Positions 34,316 to 46,310 of a stretch of 64,000 nt of DNA are shown here, in pieces (position 1 is the first letter of the stretch; the number at the start of each line of letters is the position of its first letter). The stretch is from NCBI GenBank assembly GCA_963920765.1, contig OY987242.1, positions 32,450,002-32,514,001 on the forward strand. Direction: 5' to 3'. The DNA is from Ulota crispa (Eukaryota; Streptophyta; Bryopsida; Orthotrichales; Orthotrichaceae). The notes under the pieces are model-generated. The model saw only the letters and a program-made list of their open reading frames with translations, searched no databases and had not been told where the DNA came from. A program made the position numbers and the translations under genes.

Positions 34316-36230
34316 TAGACGAATAGCCAATCGGTAGAACCAAACTAACCAAACTATCCACGAATCCCAATAAAATATAGTAAATAATTGAATGAGCGGT
34401 ACAGAAACCCATTTGTGTTGATCAACGGAACCCCTTTGTGTGGAAGTCTTTTTCACGTGGGTTGAAAAGGCAACCAACTGCAAGTGATATCCAAACACGT
34501 GCCTCGTAAAGAATATAAGACTTTCACAATCAAAGATGCTTTTCATGATGCACCTTGTGCGTGCAATTCTCATGATTCAAGGGAGTAGTACAGTAGTACG
34601 CACTCTGAAACTACCGGTACTTCAAATTCCAACAGTCCGAAAAAAGTTCATACAATACCCAAATAATACATACTTTAATGTAGTAAGATTCCCTAAAAAT
34701 GGGAATACGATTCACCATAACAAAGTTTCATTATAGCAGTACAGAATTGAGAGCACTTAAAAGCTCTTATCACAATCAAATATGCACTTTGTGCATGCAA
34801 GATTCTTGATTCCGAGGCAATCCACGCTCTGAGTGGAATACTAGCAATCCTTCAGATTTCAACAATTCCAAACATACTCGCACGATATCCACGAAACACG
34901 TAATTCAGACACAAGAGTCCTCCGAAAACACGGTCAATAACCACCACATAAATATCCATTGGTACTGTTACACCTTTTGAATGTAACAGTCCATTATGAT
35001 TCCACTACTGTAAATTCAAAAACTGAGTATTGCGAGGAATGACTAGGCAACAGTTCAAGGTTAGGATTTTCCAACGTCCATACAAAAAAAGGAAAGAAAA
35101 AAGAGGTGAGACTGTAACGGTAAAAATCACTTATAAGCCACGGGAATAGATCCTTAACTTACTTTTGGAGGTACACGTTGCGGAACATGAAACATACAAG
35201 TTGTGCAGATATGACTCTGTCGACCTGGACTGTACCACCTGATAATACGATTCATATCCCTCCAAGAAACCCTAGAAATATATTTACAGGGAAGTGCCGG
35301 ATCAAGGAACAAAACAGCCACCGGGTTCCTTAGAAACTGCGTTGCAACGGATATTACGTGAATCTGCAAGAAAAATCTTGTACAACTATCCGACAGAAAC
35401 AATTAAATGACGCTGCTTAGAAAATATGTCCCCCCTTGCCAGAATTTTCAGTTCAATATTGGATCCAATGGCAATGATGTAAATCTACCGTCTGTGAACA
35501 AGCAGAGTTGTGCCTCTGCAATCGCATCACCTCACTCCTGGACGAAACATTCGCAATGCCCGCACCTCAGTAAACAAGTCTATCCATTAGATTGTGTTAG
35601 TGAACAAAAAATTGTAAAAAAATTGAGTACATATTCAATTCTCGAACAGAACCAACTTAATCAATCAATTTCGCTTTCAATTGTTGTTCCCGGGATAACC
35701 ATAGTTCTAGACATTCAAAGATATTTCTCTACCAAACGTAAAAATGTAAACCAGCAAAGATTAACGAATTAAGACTTAAAAGGAACTACAGGCTGGTGTT
35801 GCAAATTGCAAGCTTATCGCAATGAACAAAGGACACTTAAATTGCGAACGGAAATCACGATGACTCATTTTGGAAGTTTCCACAAATTACATTGGTAGAG
35901 AAAAATTGCTAGCCTAGCAGCAACTATTACTAACAAACGGCAAACTCAAATCCACGGACAAAGTGGTAAAATCTTTCAAAAGGATTAAAGCTCCCTCGTA
36001 TGCTATCTCCAAAAAAATTCCATGCCAAAAAATCCGATGCGGTTTTCTCAACCTAATGGCGACGGCACTCGATCAAGGGCAACAGAAAGGTTTGTACAAC
36101 AATGCTTCACAGAAAGTGCGGGCTTACCTACATTTCTGTAGGATCTCTCATGTACACGGTGTCTACAACAACACTAGAGTGTTTGGCAAATGTACAACGA
36201 CCATACAATAATCCATTGAAGTACATCTAC
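34316..36230 (-). other. Spacer and probable 3' flank of the ERD15-like gene
   Basis: No convincing coding exon. The minus strand at 35154-35402 stays open for 82 codons but matches no family I know. The last few hundred bases before 36231 probably include the 3' UTR of the minus-strand gene. Confidence 0.35.
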
Positions 36231-37438
36231 CTACATGTCAGCGCGTGGCTGGTGAAGACGGTAAGTGTTCCACTTTTTAGGATAACTACCTACCTTTTGT
36301 GGCATGGGCTTGTTCTGGTACTGATGTTGGTTCCTGGACCATGGCGCCTTCTGTTGCTGCTGCTGCTGTTGCTGCTTCTGCAGCTCATCCTCCTCTACAG
36401 ATTCCACGGCTTTGGCATTGTTTTGGCCCGTCAGGCGTAGATCCTCATCCAAAAAGCAATCTGCAAAGATATTTGCAAACTCAGCTTCTGGCAGTATAAA
36501 AATTCAAATAAAAAACGCAGGAACTCAAAGTACAGAACATAGATTGTACGGATCTGGTTTCATTAGGTAAGCTACAAACAACAAATACTATGCATGTTCC
36601 ACAATCGTTTCCAAGTAGGTTGAAGACAACTTTGAAGCATCCAAAAATGATCAAAAGCGCCACGCTAAACTTGAAAAACATAATACTACGGCCTCTCGCA
36701 ATGGCTGTAGTACACAAAATATGGCGTATCAAGTAAACCTGCTTACTCACGATGAGACACATCAACTAAAATGACACCCCGAGAAGTCCAAAGAACACTA
36801 ACACGTACACTAAACTGGTCAAAAGTGCCCGCACCGACTTGAAAATCCACATTACTGTGGCCTTTCGAAATTGTTATGGTCCGCAATGTAGGCTATCTTT
36901 GCTGGAGTGAGATATCTTCTATTACGAAAGTGCTAAGCTGATACTTCCGCTATTCGGGAAGCAGAAACAAGGATCATCGAAACAACCTTCGAGAAAACTA
37001 GATTGAGAGATTCTGCTTACGATGCTGGAAAGAAACGAGAGAAAATAAAATCGGAACTCACGGAGACAAAGACCTACCGAGTTCCTGCAAGTTGCGTGCC
37101 AAAATCTCCTCTTCTTCCACGTCAACCAGATGCTCCTGATAGCCGTGAAACTGATCGAGGTCCGAGAGCTCCTCCAAACTGGCAAGAAGCGCGTCCCGTT
37201 CCTCGGCGCTTTGAAACGAACACTTCGACACGTACTGGTCCCTGAACGCCGGATCAGTTTCGAGGCGGCTCCACCACTCGGAACTGTATTCTTGAACGGC
37301 AGGAGGAGGAGGAGTAGCGAGCGCGGCATGTACAGGCGTTGCTTCCCGTGCGACCACGGGACGAGCCGCCGCAGGCACAAACTCACAAGCATTGGGGTTA
37401 AGCGTCGACATAATGGGAGGCGTCGTTTCCATGCCCAT
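36231..37438 (-). CDS. ERD15-like PAM2-motif protein
   Basis: Two exons on the minus strand, 37438-37078 and 36487-36231, joined in phase (ELG splice becomes ...LQEL|E), give 205 residues. Residues 11-24 are a PAM2 motif (STLNPNACEFVPAA), which binds the MLLE domain of poly(A)-binding protein. SSEWWSRLETDPAFRDQYV (52-70) matches the WW-containing segment after PAM2 in ERD15 proteins. An acidic region, FANIFADCFLDEDLRLTG and a run of eight Gln follow. The protein ends KKWNTYRLHQPRADM; Arabidopsis ERD15 also ends in HQPR, which is why I read through a possible GTAGGT donor at 36293 rather than splice there. ERD15 is known as a rapidly induced stress protein that damps abscisic acid responses. 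Met10 could be an alternative start. Family call firm; C-terminus less so. Confidence 0.85.
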
Positions 37439-38276
37439 GGGAACAAATCATCCAGCAACTCCAACAACAAAACTCCTCCGAATTTCTACAACGCCTTGCA
37501 AATCGTGACCGCAATTGCAACACGAAACGAACAAACACTTCCAAACTGGCTCAACAAAACCTTTCTCTGTACTTCTTCAAATCCTTGCCGGTTGCGCTCA
37601 ACAGGAGCTTATTCGAACCAGGAAGCGCGTAATCGTGAGTGAGACGCAAAACCTCAGAAAAGAGCATCAACAAAATGCGAAGAAAATAGCGTCCAGAGTT
37701 GCCTTCGAGGCAACAGAAAACAAACAAAAAAAAACGTGGTGCGAGCATAACAGAGCACTGCCGAGGGGCTCTTATTGCAATAGTGGAAGGCGCCGACCGG
37801 ATATGACCGGTTGTTTACCACGCTAACCGGGAAAGAACTTACTAGAGTAGGTTGCGAAGAAGGTTGTGATTGGCCACTACCTAGAAAATCCTACGTGGAG
37901 TACGAATTGGCGACCTGGAAAAGTGGTGATCAGTAGCCGTGGGATTGGAGCGAGATCCGGCGGTGGGGATCCGGGCGGCAGCTTCGGACGCGGGTGATGT
38001 GAGTCTGACCGACGGATGGATGAATCATGGATGACGTTTGGCCGCGTGACGTGGGTGGATAGGAATTCATTTGTTTCTATTATAAGGAATCCCGAGGCTG
38101 CCGCTGCCAGGTGCGAAATCTGTTAACTCTAATATATTTTGCCGTACTGAGTTTGGATTGATCTCATCCAACACAAGGTATCATGCTCCTTCTGCCTCTG
38201 CGACCTGATTTTTCATCCGCTTTTCAAGTAATTTTGTTTTAGTGATGTTTTTTTATGCAGTTTTTGGGTTTTCCTT
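37439..38276 (-). promoter_or_regulatory. Upstream region of the ERD15-like gene
   Basis: More GC-rich than the surrounding spacers. It contains ATTGG (CCAAT-box complement) near 37869, and TATAAGG near 38090 on the plus strand. It could serve the ERD15-like gene, but no gene was found in the other direction. No start site can be fixed. Confidence 0.35.
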
Positions 38277-38934
38277 TTAACCCCTAAAGGACCACGAGGA
38301 CGATTTTGTCCCCACTCATACACAAGGGGCCGTGTATTCACGGTGACCCCCTGCGCTTATGGATTAAAATGCTTAAGGCAAAAAGTAGATGGCATAATTC
38401 CTAAAGGTCCAAGGGAGTAAGGGCAAAACATAGATGTGTTATAAAATGGTACTTTTGTAACTTTGATGAAGTTTACTTCAAAAGAGAAAATAAGAACCAT
38501 AATGTTTAGAAATTATCCATATGGTCAAAAACTCAAAAAAAGTTTTAGATTTTTATGTAATGAATTTAGAAGTATTTATCATTTAATATTCACCAAAATT
38601 ACAAATTTAACTCATAGATTTCAAATATTGGTATGATTGGTTAAAAATAGACATTCTATCCTAAACTTCAAAAATGCAATTTTTTGAAAGGAGAGAACAT
38701 CATTAGTTTCCCAAAATAGTAAATTTTACAACATTAGCAAATATTGAAGTGTTTGTCTTTGAAAAATTCTCCTCGGTGGAGTTTAACTTGGATTGACATG
38801 ATTCAAGTGAAGTTGGAAAATTGACTTGATTTTGTATCACGAAAGAAAAAAATGATTTTTTTTTTTTTTGTCTTGAGCAGCCCAAAAAAACAGGAAGCGA
38901 CCAAAAAATGGTCGATTAGGCGCTATGAGGATAA
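38277..38934. mobile_element. TTAA-bounded piggyBac-like MITE (family E, copy E2), carries the empty site
   Basis: Starts TTAACCCCTAAAGGACC; the right end is diverged (GATAA replaces TTAA). The interior aligns in reverse with 8267-9193. Where that copy holds a 391-bp insertion, this one has a single TTAA at 38783-38786. Confidence 0.75.
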
Positions 38935-39298
38935 CTACAAGCCTTGAAAACTTCACAAGAAAATGGATGAGAAAATTCATAGTAGAGTTGTTGCTGTTAC
39001 ATTTAACTCCTAAACCACAAAAGTTTGTTCAACATTGGGTGAAAGTTTGGGTAGGTTCCTATAAAGTCAATTTTTGGCTAATGTTTTTGAAATTTGGAGG
39101 CAAGGTGCACACACTGAATAGCTTTGTGTGGAAGAAAAGGAAACTCCAATCAAAAACTTGAGTAAAAAGTTATGTTGCCCAAAAGAATTTGGGCACCTTG
39201 GGTAGTTTGGGCATCTTTGGAGAATCTTATGCTAAAACTCTCATTAACTTTTGAAACTTGGCATGTATGTAACTAATAAAACGTAGTACACAATTGTC

Positions 39299-39329
<31 letters not shown>

Positions 39330-39930
39330 ACATCACATTCTAAGAGAAGCCAAACTTTGTTAACTATATTTGGGCAATTTCAAGAAAATATTTTTTCTTC
39401 TAACTTTAGGCCCTATTATCTTTCAATTTATAAATCCAAAGCTCTTGAATTCTTTTTTTAATTTTCTTGATGCTTGTCTCTAACTTTTTACCATTCATAT
39501 TTCAAATAGAGGACTTCCTTATTGCAAAAGAAATCATGAAAAATGACTAGTGTATTGTCAATTCACTCAAAGTCCTTGCATTACAAGGTGATTTAGAATA
39601 AGCTAAATTCTATATTTGCTTTTGAAATTTTTCATGAGTGAACCTAACATCATATACTTGCAAAAGGTCAAAAACCTTGTTTTTGTGTAGAGCAAAAATT
39701 TTACTATAGGAGGGCTCAAAGTCAATTGACCTTGTTTTGCAAGAATGAAAAAAATGTGTTTTTCTCACTTCAAACGTTATAACCATACAATCTATGTGTT
39801 CACATGGGCTGAACTTTTTTGCACACATTCCCTTACTTGTATATTACACTTTTGTAAGGTTGAAACTCAAAAAAAAAATTGCGATTTTGAATTTTAATTA
39901 AAATCATCAAAAAATGGCAATTTTGGTCTA
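38935..39930. other. AT-rich spacer with a 24-25 base A tract
   Basis: No genes seen. An uninterrupted A run lies at about 39300-39324. It could be the tail of an old retroposed sequence, but nothing identifiable precedes it. Confidence 0.4.
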
Positions 39931-41398
39931 TAGTGAAACCTCTCTTATTGCATGGGAACGGTGGGGATTTATTTTAGGGGAAATATCGAAAATGGGCCTG
40001 ACAATTGGCCGTATTTCAAAAACAGTCCTCAAAATTCCAGAATATCGAAAATAGGCCTCATCCGGTCCAAGTCTGGAAAATATTTGAGTTTTTACCATTG
40101 ATTTTCTTTGATTTTGAACCGGTTTATTGAGGAACTTTTCTGCTATTTTCTCTATTTCATACTATAAATATGGAAAAATGAACATTTCAATGGGCTATTT
40201 AGCCAATGCTTACAAATTGTTAACAATTTTCTCATTTCCACTGGCTAGCTTGGACAAGTTGCTGGTTTTTTTAGATGTCTCATCATATGTAAAAAGTAGG
40301 CCTTGCAACTAAGGTGACCAAAATTGTGTGCATGTTTATTTGTGGGAATTGATATGAGCGCACCCGGGATTTGATATATGCACACAAGGAGAGGAGTAAT
40401 TTGAAATATTTATCATCAAAAGCTAAAAGTGGAAATTTTGAATCTAGATTTGGATTTAGAGAACTTGATGTAGTCTAGAACCACAATGGAGGCTACACTA
40501 AACATTAGCAAAATTTTGGACCCTCCACAAGGTCCCTAAGAACCCTTTTCAAGGGGTCTCCTTAATTGCATTAATTTTTACTTTGGGATAACAAAATTCC
40601 TTACACCCTAGTATGCCTTTGAGTACAATCATGCCTCACATTGGCATGTCCAATTTTCATTGGGTGTCACAATTACATGTGCATATTACCATGGTCCTTT
40701 TTCTCTATATTAAAATCTTCAACCTAGTATTTGTGAGGGTAACATTTAGTTACAATTGTGTATAATAATAGGAGAATAATTCAGAAATTGTGACATAGTA
40801 CTAGATTGCCATTTTCTATTCATAGTTTTTATGATGTACAATAGGAAAGTCATAGGAGGTAGAGTCACTTCACACATGCTTCTAATGTACTCAGTCTAGG
40901 CCAATAAATGTTAAGAGTGTCAAGAGAAAATTGTTTACAATTTGGAAGCATTGGCTAAATAGCCCATTGAAATGTTCATTTTTCAATATTTATAGTATGA
41001 AATAGAGAAAATAACAGAAAAGTTCCTCAATAAACCAGTTTGAAATCAAAGGAAATCAACAGCAAAAACTCAAACATTTTCTGGACCCGGATCGGATGAG
41101 GCCTATTTTCAATATTCTGGAATTCTGATGACTGTTTTTGAAATACGGCCAATTGTCAGGTCCATTTTCGATATTTCCCCTTTATTTTAAGGGATATGCA
41201 CACAAAGAGTTGAAGCTTCATAAGTCATTTATTTCATGCGCATGATGTACAAATGGCTCATCTAAAAAAATTGATGATGATTGACTACCTTCTATTTCAG
41301 ACCACTAGCAACACACTTTATGCACATAAAGAGTATGCAATTTAAAAACTATAATTAATTATGCTAATAGAAAATTTACAATAAGAGAGATTTCACTG
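39931..41398. mobile_element. Emigrant/pogo-like MITE, interrupted
   Basis: The left end TAGTGAAACCTCTCTTATTG and the inverted right end CAATAAGAGAGATTTCACTG, with TA on both sides, match the CAGTRAAACCTCT termini of plant Emigrant (pogo, Tc1/mariner) elements. Only about 260 bp belongs to it; the rest is the Mutator-like element nested at 39977-41180. Confidence 0.75.
39977..41180. mobile_element. Mutator-like element with ~255-bp inverted repeats
   Basis: Starts GGGGAAATATCGAAAATGGG; the right end is its inverse. The arms (39977-40233 and about 40930-41180) pair with few changes. The flanks TTTATTTTA and TTTATTTTA are an exact 9-bp duplication, as for Mutator. The middle includes a fragment of family L (GGAATTGATATGAGCGCACC at about 40345). 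No transposase frame. Confidence 0.85.
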
Positions 41399-41433
41399 TA
41401 TTTTGCTCAGCAACACCTGTCCGACTTTAGGGG

Positions 41434-41437
41434 TTAA
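41434..41437. other. Orphan piggyBac-like right end
   Basis: GACTTTAGGGGTTAA ends here in the right-end form of the TTAA families, but I found no clear left partner nearby. Pairing with 38277 is possible but not supported by the interior. Confidence 0.35.
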
Positions 41438-41966
41438 TTTTGTTCCATAGTGTTTATCATTAAAAAGTAGACACATTTTCTTAAATAAAGATAACTAAAT
41501 CTTAATGAAAGTCAACAATAACTCCAAGGAAGTACGTTGACCTTCCTTTCTTGCTAGTTTCAATTCTTCGGAATTGGCGTGGGTTAAATCTATTCATTTG
41601 AACATCAACGTATTTTCAAAACTTTGACACTAGCTAACTCCTAGTGCACAGGCCGTTATATTAATTTCAGAAATTCAACCAATGAGGGACAAGGATTGAA
41701 ACTTTGTGGGCTCCAAAACGGCCAAACTTCTAGTGAAACATAGTTGTCCTTCTGTTGTTCAATCAATTTGATTATTGCAAGGCTGTACAACTAGGACCTG
41801 CCATCCACTTGAACTGTCTCTTTCAAATCATCAAAATCACCAAACATGTGTATTATGAGTTAGAGAAAAGGACGAATTACACCCTAGTAGCTCATTTTAC
41901 GTTTTGAGCAATTCTAAGGATAGTCCAAACAATTTTAACTTTTGGATGTAAAAGTATAGTTTTTAC

Positions 41967-42136
41967 GGCAAACTTTCATGGTGGCCCAAAATTGCAAAAC
42001 TCAGAAACAGCAAACACGTTTGCATTGCAAACTAATGCAAAACTTTGTTTATCGTTACTGAGTTTTACAATTTTGGATGAAAACTTGTTTGTTGTTTCTG
42101 GGTTTTGCATTTTTGGGCCACCATGAAAGCTTGCCC
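41967..42136. mobile_element. Short palindromic MITE
   Basis: CTTTCATGGTGGCCCAAAAT at the left and ATTTTTGGGCCACCATGAAAG (one base longer run) at the right are inverted; the arms extend through GCAAAACTCAGAAACA. About 170 bp, no obvious target duplication, non-coding. Confidence 0.65.
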
Positions 42137-42858
42137 CGAGTGCTTGGATTTAGCACAAAATTTTGTTGCCCTCTAAATAAACATTTTTTTCGGAGGAGTC
42201 AAGATTGGGTTACACATGGAAACTGGCGTTTCAAAACGTCCGATTGTGAAAAACAGGTGTTTGAGTTACTGATTTCCGTAAAAGCATATCCTTTGACTTT
42301 TTAGGGCTCACTTTTCTGGTTTGTGTAAAACTGTCAGTTTTGAGAGTCCACAAACCGACTTCTAAAAGTTCTTGCCCTAAAATGGTGAAGAGATTATCTT
42401 CAGATGAATAATAGATGAAAAGTTGGAAAAGTGATTTACTGGTGTGTCAATTAGTAAAATAGAATTGTACACTAGTAAGTAGACGTTAGGAGCAAGTGGT
42501 GTTCAGGGGAGATTGGGAGAACACTAAAAGGTAGTCTACTAAAATTCTGTCCATGCATTTGGAACAGACCATGTAGGGTCACAAAAACAATGCACAAAGG
42601 TTCTTAAATGGATCACATTTTTCATGTTTTGAAATTGTACTTGTGCATGCACCATTTTAGGAACTTAAGAGAGTGACATGAGCCATTGTTGTGTGTGCTT
42701 GTTGGTCATAATTGTGTTCAAATTAATCTTTCAATAATATATAGATATATGTCATACTAAAATAAATGAAAACTTGTTCTCAATCATGATTTGCATATTA
42801 GAATATAGAATGGGTGCTTACACGCTTTAAGAGCCTTATTGGAGCATTCTTGGCTTTA
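42137..42858. other. Spacer without recognised genes
   Basis: Nothing coding or repeat-paired was seen. Confidence 0.4.
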
Positions 42859-43276
42859 GAGCATTTCCACCGGCTACCTCCAACTGGGAGGATGGTGAGG
42901 CCTGAGCAAGATTTTTTCAAAATGAATCTCCAGTGGTCCCCCGCCCCGGGCAGTTGCTCGTCCAGCCTTGCCAAGCAAAGGTCGAGTGACGGTGAGCTCC
43001 CGGGTTTTGCATTTTAAGTAGCGCGCTGGAAATGAGCTCCAACTTGTTTTTTCTAGGTTGTCCAAGATTTGGATTCGTTGGCCCACCAGAAACAGTGCTT
43101 GCATGGCAACAAGGCAACATCATCACAGGCCCTAGAACCCGCACCACGAACATCAGACCTCCTAGTCTGTGTCACACCGGTGGGGATTGAAGCGCAGGGC
43201 CGGCCTAAGAGCACTCCTCATGCCTTGGCAACGACCAATCTGGACTCTGAATTTGCCATATCTGGTGGAGGTGCTC
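42859..43276. mobile_element. GC-rich MITE with TTA target duplication
   Basis: The left end GAGCATTTCCACCGG and right end CTGGTGGAGGTGCTC are inverted, flanked by TTA on both sides, which fits PIF/Harbinger-type insertion. It is markedly richer in G+C than its neighbourhood, so it produces several spurious open frames on both strands. Confidence 0.65.
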
Positions 43277-43643
43277 TTATAATGGTAGCTTTAGGACTCA
43301 TGTGCTCCATTTACAAGCCGCCTTTGCATCATGAATGCTATCACCTATGATCAAGAATAGCTACCCAATGCACTTTTGCTTTGATAAATTGTAGTTAATT
43401 CATACTAACTCAAAAAAATTCAGAATAAATGGCCACACAATTATCACTTCTTTGACTTTCTACCAAAAATATTTCCATTTTACCAAGTTGCCCTGATTTT
43501 TCCACAGAGGCGCACTTTTGCTTAGATGGTTCATTCACGAGTAAACTACCTTAAACCCTCACTAATCTTAATTGCTCTGTTGGCTTTTATTGTGGGGCTA
43601 GGGTCCACTATTTCAAATGATACAGCGTGTAAGAATTTCCAAA

Positions 43644-43873
43644 TTAACCCTTGAAGGGCCGTTGGGCTCGAGATACAGAACTAAATATAGTCATAATCAA
43701 TATTCAAAACTTTGAATTAGCTGAAAATGAAGTGTTACAACCATACATATTGAAGGATTGTATGATGGTGGGTGCATAAATTTTTTTGGAAAGCCCTCAG
43801 AGCAACTCAAAAATGTTTGTATATACGGCCATACATATGGCCGCAAAGGGCTTTTGTGACATTCAAGGGTTAA
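43644..43873. mobile_element. TTAA-bounded piggyBac-like MITE (copy Q)
   Basis: Begins TTAACCCTTGAAGGGCC and ends CATTCAAGGGTTAA, 230 bp with both TTAA copies. Interior not clearly shared with the other families. Confidence 0.75.
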
Positions 43874-43998
43874 CTAGAGATTGAATTTGGAAGTTTTCAA
43901 TTCACTTTTGGATGGGCTAGGGTTAGATGGCATGCAGTTTTGTGAGGTCAAGGTAGAAAATCTTAGCTTTTCACACTAGTCAAAAATTGTAAGATGTA

Positions 43999-44314
43999 AG
44001 GTAGGAACACCCATAAGAGTTAGTTTAAGGATTTTGAACATGATGACTATTAATAAACATCTATAAATTTATAAAATCCTATTAGCAACAAAAAAAATAA
44101 TGAGTTTGCACCTTTGAATGTATTCTTTGGATATTGTGAGAATAAGTTGTGAATTTTTAAAGAGCAAAATGCCATTGTACCCATAACCAACAATAAGGTT
44201 TCATGTGTACATGTTGTACACCCTTATAATTATGTGTATTTATTTCTACAAGATTTTTCAAAATTTTGGAGGTGATATTTATGGGGACACTAACGCTTAT
44301 GGGTGTTCCTACCT
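43999..44314. mobile_element. TA-flanked MITE (family N, copy N2)
   Basis: AGGTAGGAACACCCATAAG and CTTATGGGTGTTCCTACCT are inverted, with TA on both sides. Same group as 241-655. Confidence 0.8.
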
Positions 44315-44485
44315 TAGATCTTTATCATCTGAAGATTGAGATTGAAAATTTTGAAGTCATGTTTGGATTTAGAAACTTTGATCTACTCTAGAACCATGGA
44401 GGAGCACATGACTAATGAACTCCAACATAATGGGCAGATTATTGCTGTGATTTTTCACCCTGCATGTAAAACAATATACCAATTG

Positions 44486-44636
44486 AGGTAAGAGGTTCTA
44501 ATTGCGATCAGGCTCTAGTTGCGATCAGGCTCTAGGAACATCTGACATTTTACAAGAAATATCTATGATAGTCATAGATATTTCTTGTAAAATGTCAGAT
44601 GTTCCTAGAGCTAATCGCAATTAGAACCTCTTACCT
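44486..44636. mobile_element. TA-type hairpin MITE (family M, copy M2)
   Basis: AGGTAAGAGGTTCTAATTGC pairs with GCAATTAGAACCTCTTACCT. The arm also carries a short internal direct repeat (GCGATCAGGCTCTAG). The left flank is TG instead of TA, the right flank TA. Confidence 0.75.
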
Positions 44637-44694
44637 TAACTCCAACTATTTAGATGCAAAGATTATAATTTAGTTACGAAACCCTAGAAGGATA

Positions 44695-45009
44695 AGGTAG
44701 GAGGCTCAAATTTGGAGCAGGCTCAAATTTGGAGCACCTCCTCAAATGTACTCTTTCTGTACATCTTGTTTTCATAGCCCTTCAAAAATGTACAACTCAT
44801 GTACATTTGAGGAGGTGCTCCATTTTAGAGCCCTATGACCTTTCCACTTCAAATATTCATAACTAATTCCACAAAGTTCCAAAAAATATGAAATAACTTG
44901 GGTTAGATGCGGATTCTTCTTGTCTTTCAAGGAAAGTTTACCGAAAATCAGTTCAAAGAGTTTCATCTACCCAAAATTCAGTTTCAGCCCTTAGATGAGC
45001 CTCCTACCT
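44695..45009. mobile_element. TA-flanked MITE (family O, copy O1)
   Basis: AGGTAGGAGGCTCA at the left, TGAGCCTCCTACCT at the right, TA on both sides. Interior shared with 32395-32721. Confidence 0.8.
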
Positions 45010-45389
45010 TACAAAAGTGACCAACTCCAAAACTAGGAAAATACTTCTTTTATTCTTGTGTGTAAAATAGTGGAACTTTATGACCCTGGCCCCACGAAAA
45101 AAATGACTGTCAGAGCAACTAAGACCAGCCTGGGATTTCGTGTTGTATTGGGAATTCAACAAAGGTTAGCACGCGTTGACTCCAGAGGGCACTGAAAACT
45201 AGATGTCTGTCATTTTCCGCTTTATACTATTTCCCTCCTCCCAAGACCCCGCTTCAAAGTTGGGTCGAAGGAGGAGAAGTCAGAACATTACAAAACGTCT
45301 ATATAACTGAATATCAAAAAAATCTTGCAAGGCGATATTATTATAAAAAAAAGCTAGCAAAAAAAAAGGAAAGTCGCTTGCAAAATGGG

Positions 45390-46310
45390 TTAACTCGTAA
45401 AGGATCAGACCCCTTTTTCTTTAGAAACATAGCGATTTTGGGCAGGTACATGTGATTGGAGTTTTTCATATTTTAGGCTAAAATTTTAATAAAATGTGGG
45501 GATAAGGTTTATCTTTCATATGCACTAAATTTTATGACATTTGAAATTATGAGTAAAATATTATGGCCTAATATGTTATTTTTTACGTTCATTGGGCAGC
45601 TTGGGCAGATTTTTAAAATAACTTTTTTCAAAAATAAAATTTTTAAATGGGTTTAGGAGATTTATGTGAATGTAGGAAGTTTTGAATCATTCCGTCTGGA
45701 TTAACGAGATGAAAGTCATGAGGAGTTTTTGTTTGCGGGCCGTTATGGATTCTCTACTCCAAACTAAACTTTGAAGTCCTTTATTTTACTCAATTTTCAT
45801 TATTTTGGAAATAAACCAAAACCAAAGGATGAATATTATTTATGACAACATTATGACCATTGGAATTGGCATTTTTCATTTCCATAATTAAATTCTTACC
45901 AATTTTGTGTTTTGAATCATTCTCTACTTCATTTTACTTATTAATTTTTTTCCATATGTTATACAACTCCAAATGATATGAAACTTTTTTGACATGTACT
46001 CTTTAGCTGGAATGAGGAATTTAGAGAAGCACCACCCACATGACCTTTTTTCCTTAGGAATTTCACCTTCTGAAGGGTAGCTTCCCGATTTTTCACAAGA
46101 CTTTTTTGAATATTCAAACCATTCTAACTTCCAATCCATGTGGTGGAAAACTCTGAATTTTTTTCCACATCTTCTAACACCATTCTTCTGCAAGATCCTA
46201 CGGTCACATATGCATTAAAAAATGTTTGTTTTCAAATTTGGTTGATGCTCTAAAAATGGCAATTTTGAAGAGTTTTTGGTGAAAAGTTTGCTTGGTCCTT
46301 TAGGGGTTAA
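45390..46310. mobile_element. TTAA-bounded piggyBac-like MITE (family H, copy H2)
   Basis: Starts TTAACTCGTAAAGGATC and ends GGTCCTTTAGGGGTTAA, 921 bp. Shares segments such as GAATCATT and GATGAAAGT with H1. The left end has drifted from CCC. Confidence 0.65.

Noticed and set aside
34038-34337. 99-codon plus-strand frame
   Set aside because: Lies largely within the N3 MITE and has no domain.
35154-35402. 82-codon minus-strand frame that looks partly protein-like
   Set aside because: No recognisable domain, and no splice partner could be found.
37003-37642. Long frames overlapping ERD15-like exon 1
   Set aside because: Shadows of that exon; the minus frame alone carries PAM2 and the WW segment.
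39300-39324. A tract considered as a LINE or SINE tail
   Set aside because: No retroposon body or flanking duplication could be recognised upstream.
38277-41437. A single 3.2-kb TTAA element spanning both ends
   Set aside because: The left part aligns with family E and stops near 38934; the right end has no shared interior, so pairing is unsupported.
42814-43350. Open frames in a GC-rich block
   Set aside because: The block is a non-coding MITE with TTA target duplication and the products match no family.
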